A stretch of 64,000 bases of DNA from Bradyrhizobium sp. WD16 (GTDB lineage: Bacteria; Pseudomonadota; Alphaproteobacteria; Rhizobiales; Xanthobacteraceae): positions 3,957,501-4,021,500 of the forward strand of contig NZ_CP028908.1 of the NCBI RefSeq assembly GCF_024181725.1, written 5' to 3'. The position numbers were made by a program, and so were the translations under genes. Position 1 is the first letter of the stretch, and each line of letters begins with the position of its first letter. The notes beneath the pieces are model-generated. The model had not been told where the DNA came from and did no database searches. It was given only the letters and a program-made list of their open reading frames with translations. Below, in pieces: positions 63,228 through 64,000 of the stretch.

Positions 63228-63671
63228 ATGACCGATCATCTGATCCCGACCGAACCGATATCGTGCCTTGCCCGGCCGCGAAATGTGCGCCGGCGTGCGG
63301 TCGCACTCGGCCTGCTGCTTGCCGGCCTTGCGCTCGGCGGCTGCGCCCAACTGTCCGAGAACGTCTCGGGGGCCTTCGTCGACCCGGCGAAATACGATCT
63401 CTACAACTGCGCCCAGCTGCGCACGGCACGCACCGAGAATGCCAATCGCATTGTCGAGCTCAAGGCGTTGATGGCCAAGGCCAAGACTGGCGCCGCCGGG
63501 CCGGTGGTGGCGGAAGTTGCCTATGGCAATGATTATCTGTCGGCGCGCGCCCAGGCCAAGCTCGCCGACGAGGTCTGGGCTCGCAACCGCTGCGACAGCG
63601 AGGCGCTGCCGCCGGCAAACCCGCCGCCGGCGCCGGCTGCTGCACCTGACTCGCGCAAGCGAAAACAGTAG
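63228..63671 (+). CDS. Putative outer-membrane or periplasmic lipoprotein
   Basis: 147 residues. After a basic N-terminus comes a hydrophobic stretch ending in lipobox LGGC (Cys at about residue 39), so it is probably a lipoprotein. The mature part has two more cysteines (YNCAQLR, NRCDSE), a charged helix and an Ala/Pro-rich tail. No domain is recognised. It converges on the flavin monooxygenase gene. Confidence 0.65.
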   Translation: MTDHLIPTEPISCLARPRNVRRRAVALGLLLAGLALGGCAQLSENVSGAFVDPAKYDLYNCAQLRTARTENANRIVELKALMAKAKTGAAGPVVAEVAYGNDYLSARAQAKLADEVWARNRCDSEALPPANPPPAPAAAPDSRKRKQ

Positions 63672-63683
63672 CGTCGTCGCCCC

Positions 63684-64000
63684 TCAATCCACCCGGTAGT
63701 CGTAGATCCAGTCCTGCCGCGCCAGCAGGCGCTGGCCGCTCAAGGCATGGATCACGCTGTCGCGCGCCAGCGCCATCGGGCCGGTGAGGTGATAGATCCG
63801 GCCGTTGCGCCGTGCCGTACGGACCACCCGCTCGACCCGATCCCGCCGCGCCGTTTCGTAGCGCTGCAGCGCCTGCGGAATGCCGGCGGGGGCGTCGAGG
63901 GTGGGGCCGAGCTCACGTGCCAGCACGGCGGCGTCCTCGATCGCCATGCCGGCGCCCTGGGCGACGAAAGGCAGCATGGCATGGGCGGCATCGCCGACCA
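63684..64000 (-). CDS. FAD-dependent monooxygenase, C-terminal part (partial)
   Basis: The visible end, at least 105 codons, begins VGDAAHAMLPFVAQGAGMAIEDAAVLA, the conserved GDAAH motif that contacts FAD in salicylate hydroxylase-type (UbiH/PHBH-like) aromatic monooxygenases. The rest lies beyond the window edge. The substrate cannot be given from this part. Confidence 0.85.
   Translation of the reverse strand, partial: VGDAAHAMLPFVAQGAGMAIEDAAVLARELGPTLDAPAGIPQALQRYETARRDRVERVVRTARRNGRIYHLTGPMALARDSVIHALSGQRLLARQDWIYDYRVD

Overview
The window is GC-rich alphaproteobacterial chromosome. Gene content and order (livHMGF with a DUF6867 gene, a usg-like gene, an Anbu proteasome locus, a cox-type Mo-hydroxylase accessory cluster, groESL behind CIRCE sites) and the many TA-bounded palindromes and IS630 elements point to the Bradyrhizobium/Rhodopseudomonas/Nitrobacter group (Bradyrhizobiaceae). 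Genus is an inference. No phage, plasmid or CRISPR signature was seen.

Layout. 1-4545 (minus): a guanidine-use operon with a guanidine-I (ykkC) riboswitch and attenuator, a NitT/TauT-type ABC transporter, two DUF1989 proteins and the start of a urea/guanidine carboxylase. 4716-9839 (minus): threonine aldolase, rpsD, murI, purB, rpe. 10039-14732: oxalate/formate-type MFS carrier, EF-hand protein, P1 peptidase, CcdA-like protein, GrlR-family protein. 14911-20372 (minus): a complete branched-chain amino-acid-type ABC transporter. 20747-22072: a membrane protein and pcaD. 22471-29509 (plus): coxG, coxS, coxM, coxD, coxE, two xdhC-type genes and a molybdopterin-binding/nucleotidyltransferase fusion, but no catalytic large subunit. 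30052-33804: a TetR-controlled export ABC system. 33924-37161: an RraA-family gene cut after codon 8 by about 2.6 kb of stacked mobile DNA. 37423-46925: DUF488, DUF72, two lipid-linked-sugar glycosyltransferases, groESL, usg and a membrane protein. 47030-52103 (minus): an SDR and the four-gene Anbu cluster. 52339-55362: a MoCF-domain protein, gpt, an unknown CFYC protein and a core MetE-like protein. 55386-59088: a second stack of palindromes and IS elements. 59233-64000: DUF898 protein, M48 peptidase, enoyl-CoA hydratase, tRNA-Leu, two small proteins and the C-terminus of a flavin monooxygenase.

The most unusual feature is a set of short palindromes of about 75 bp (called A, B, C and D here) that begin TAGTG and end CACTA. 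They join end to end through shared CTAG junctions and two fixed 13-bp linkers (L1, L2). They occur as composite units D-L1-C and B-L2-A, and these are found nested in each other and stacked with IS630 and IS5 elements, always at TA or CTA. One unit interrupts a gene, and two sit exactly on TAG stop codons. The ends of D match the inverted repeats of a full-length IS630 element at 35358-36535, so they are best read as IS630-driven MITEs that reuse their own TA ends as targets.
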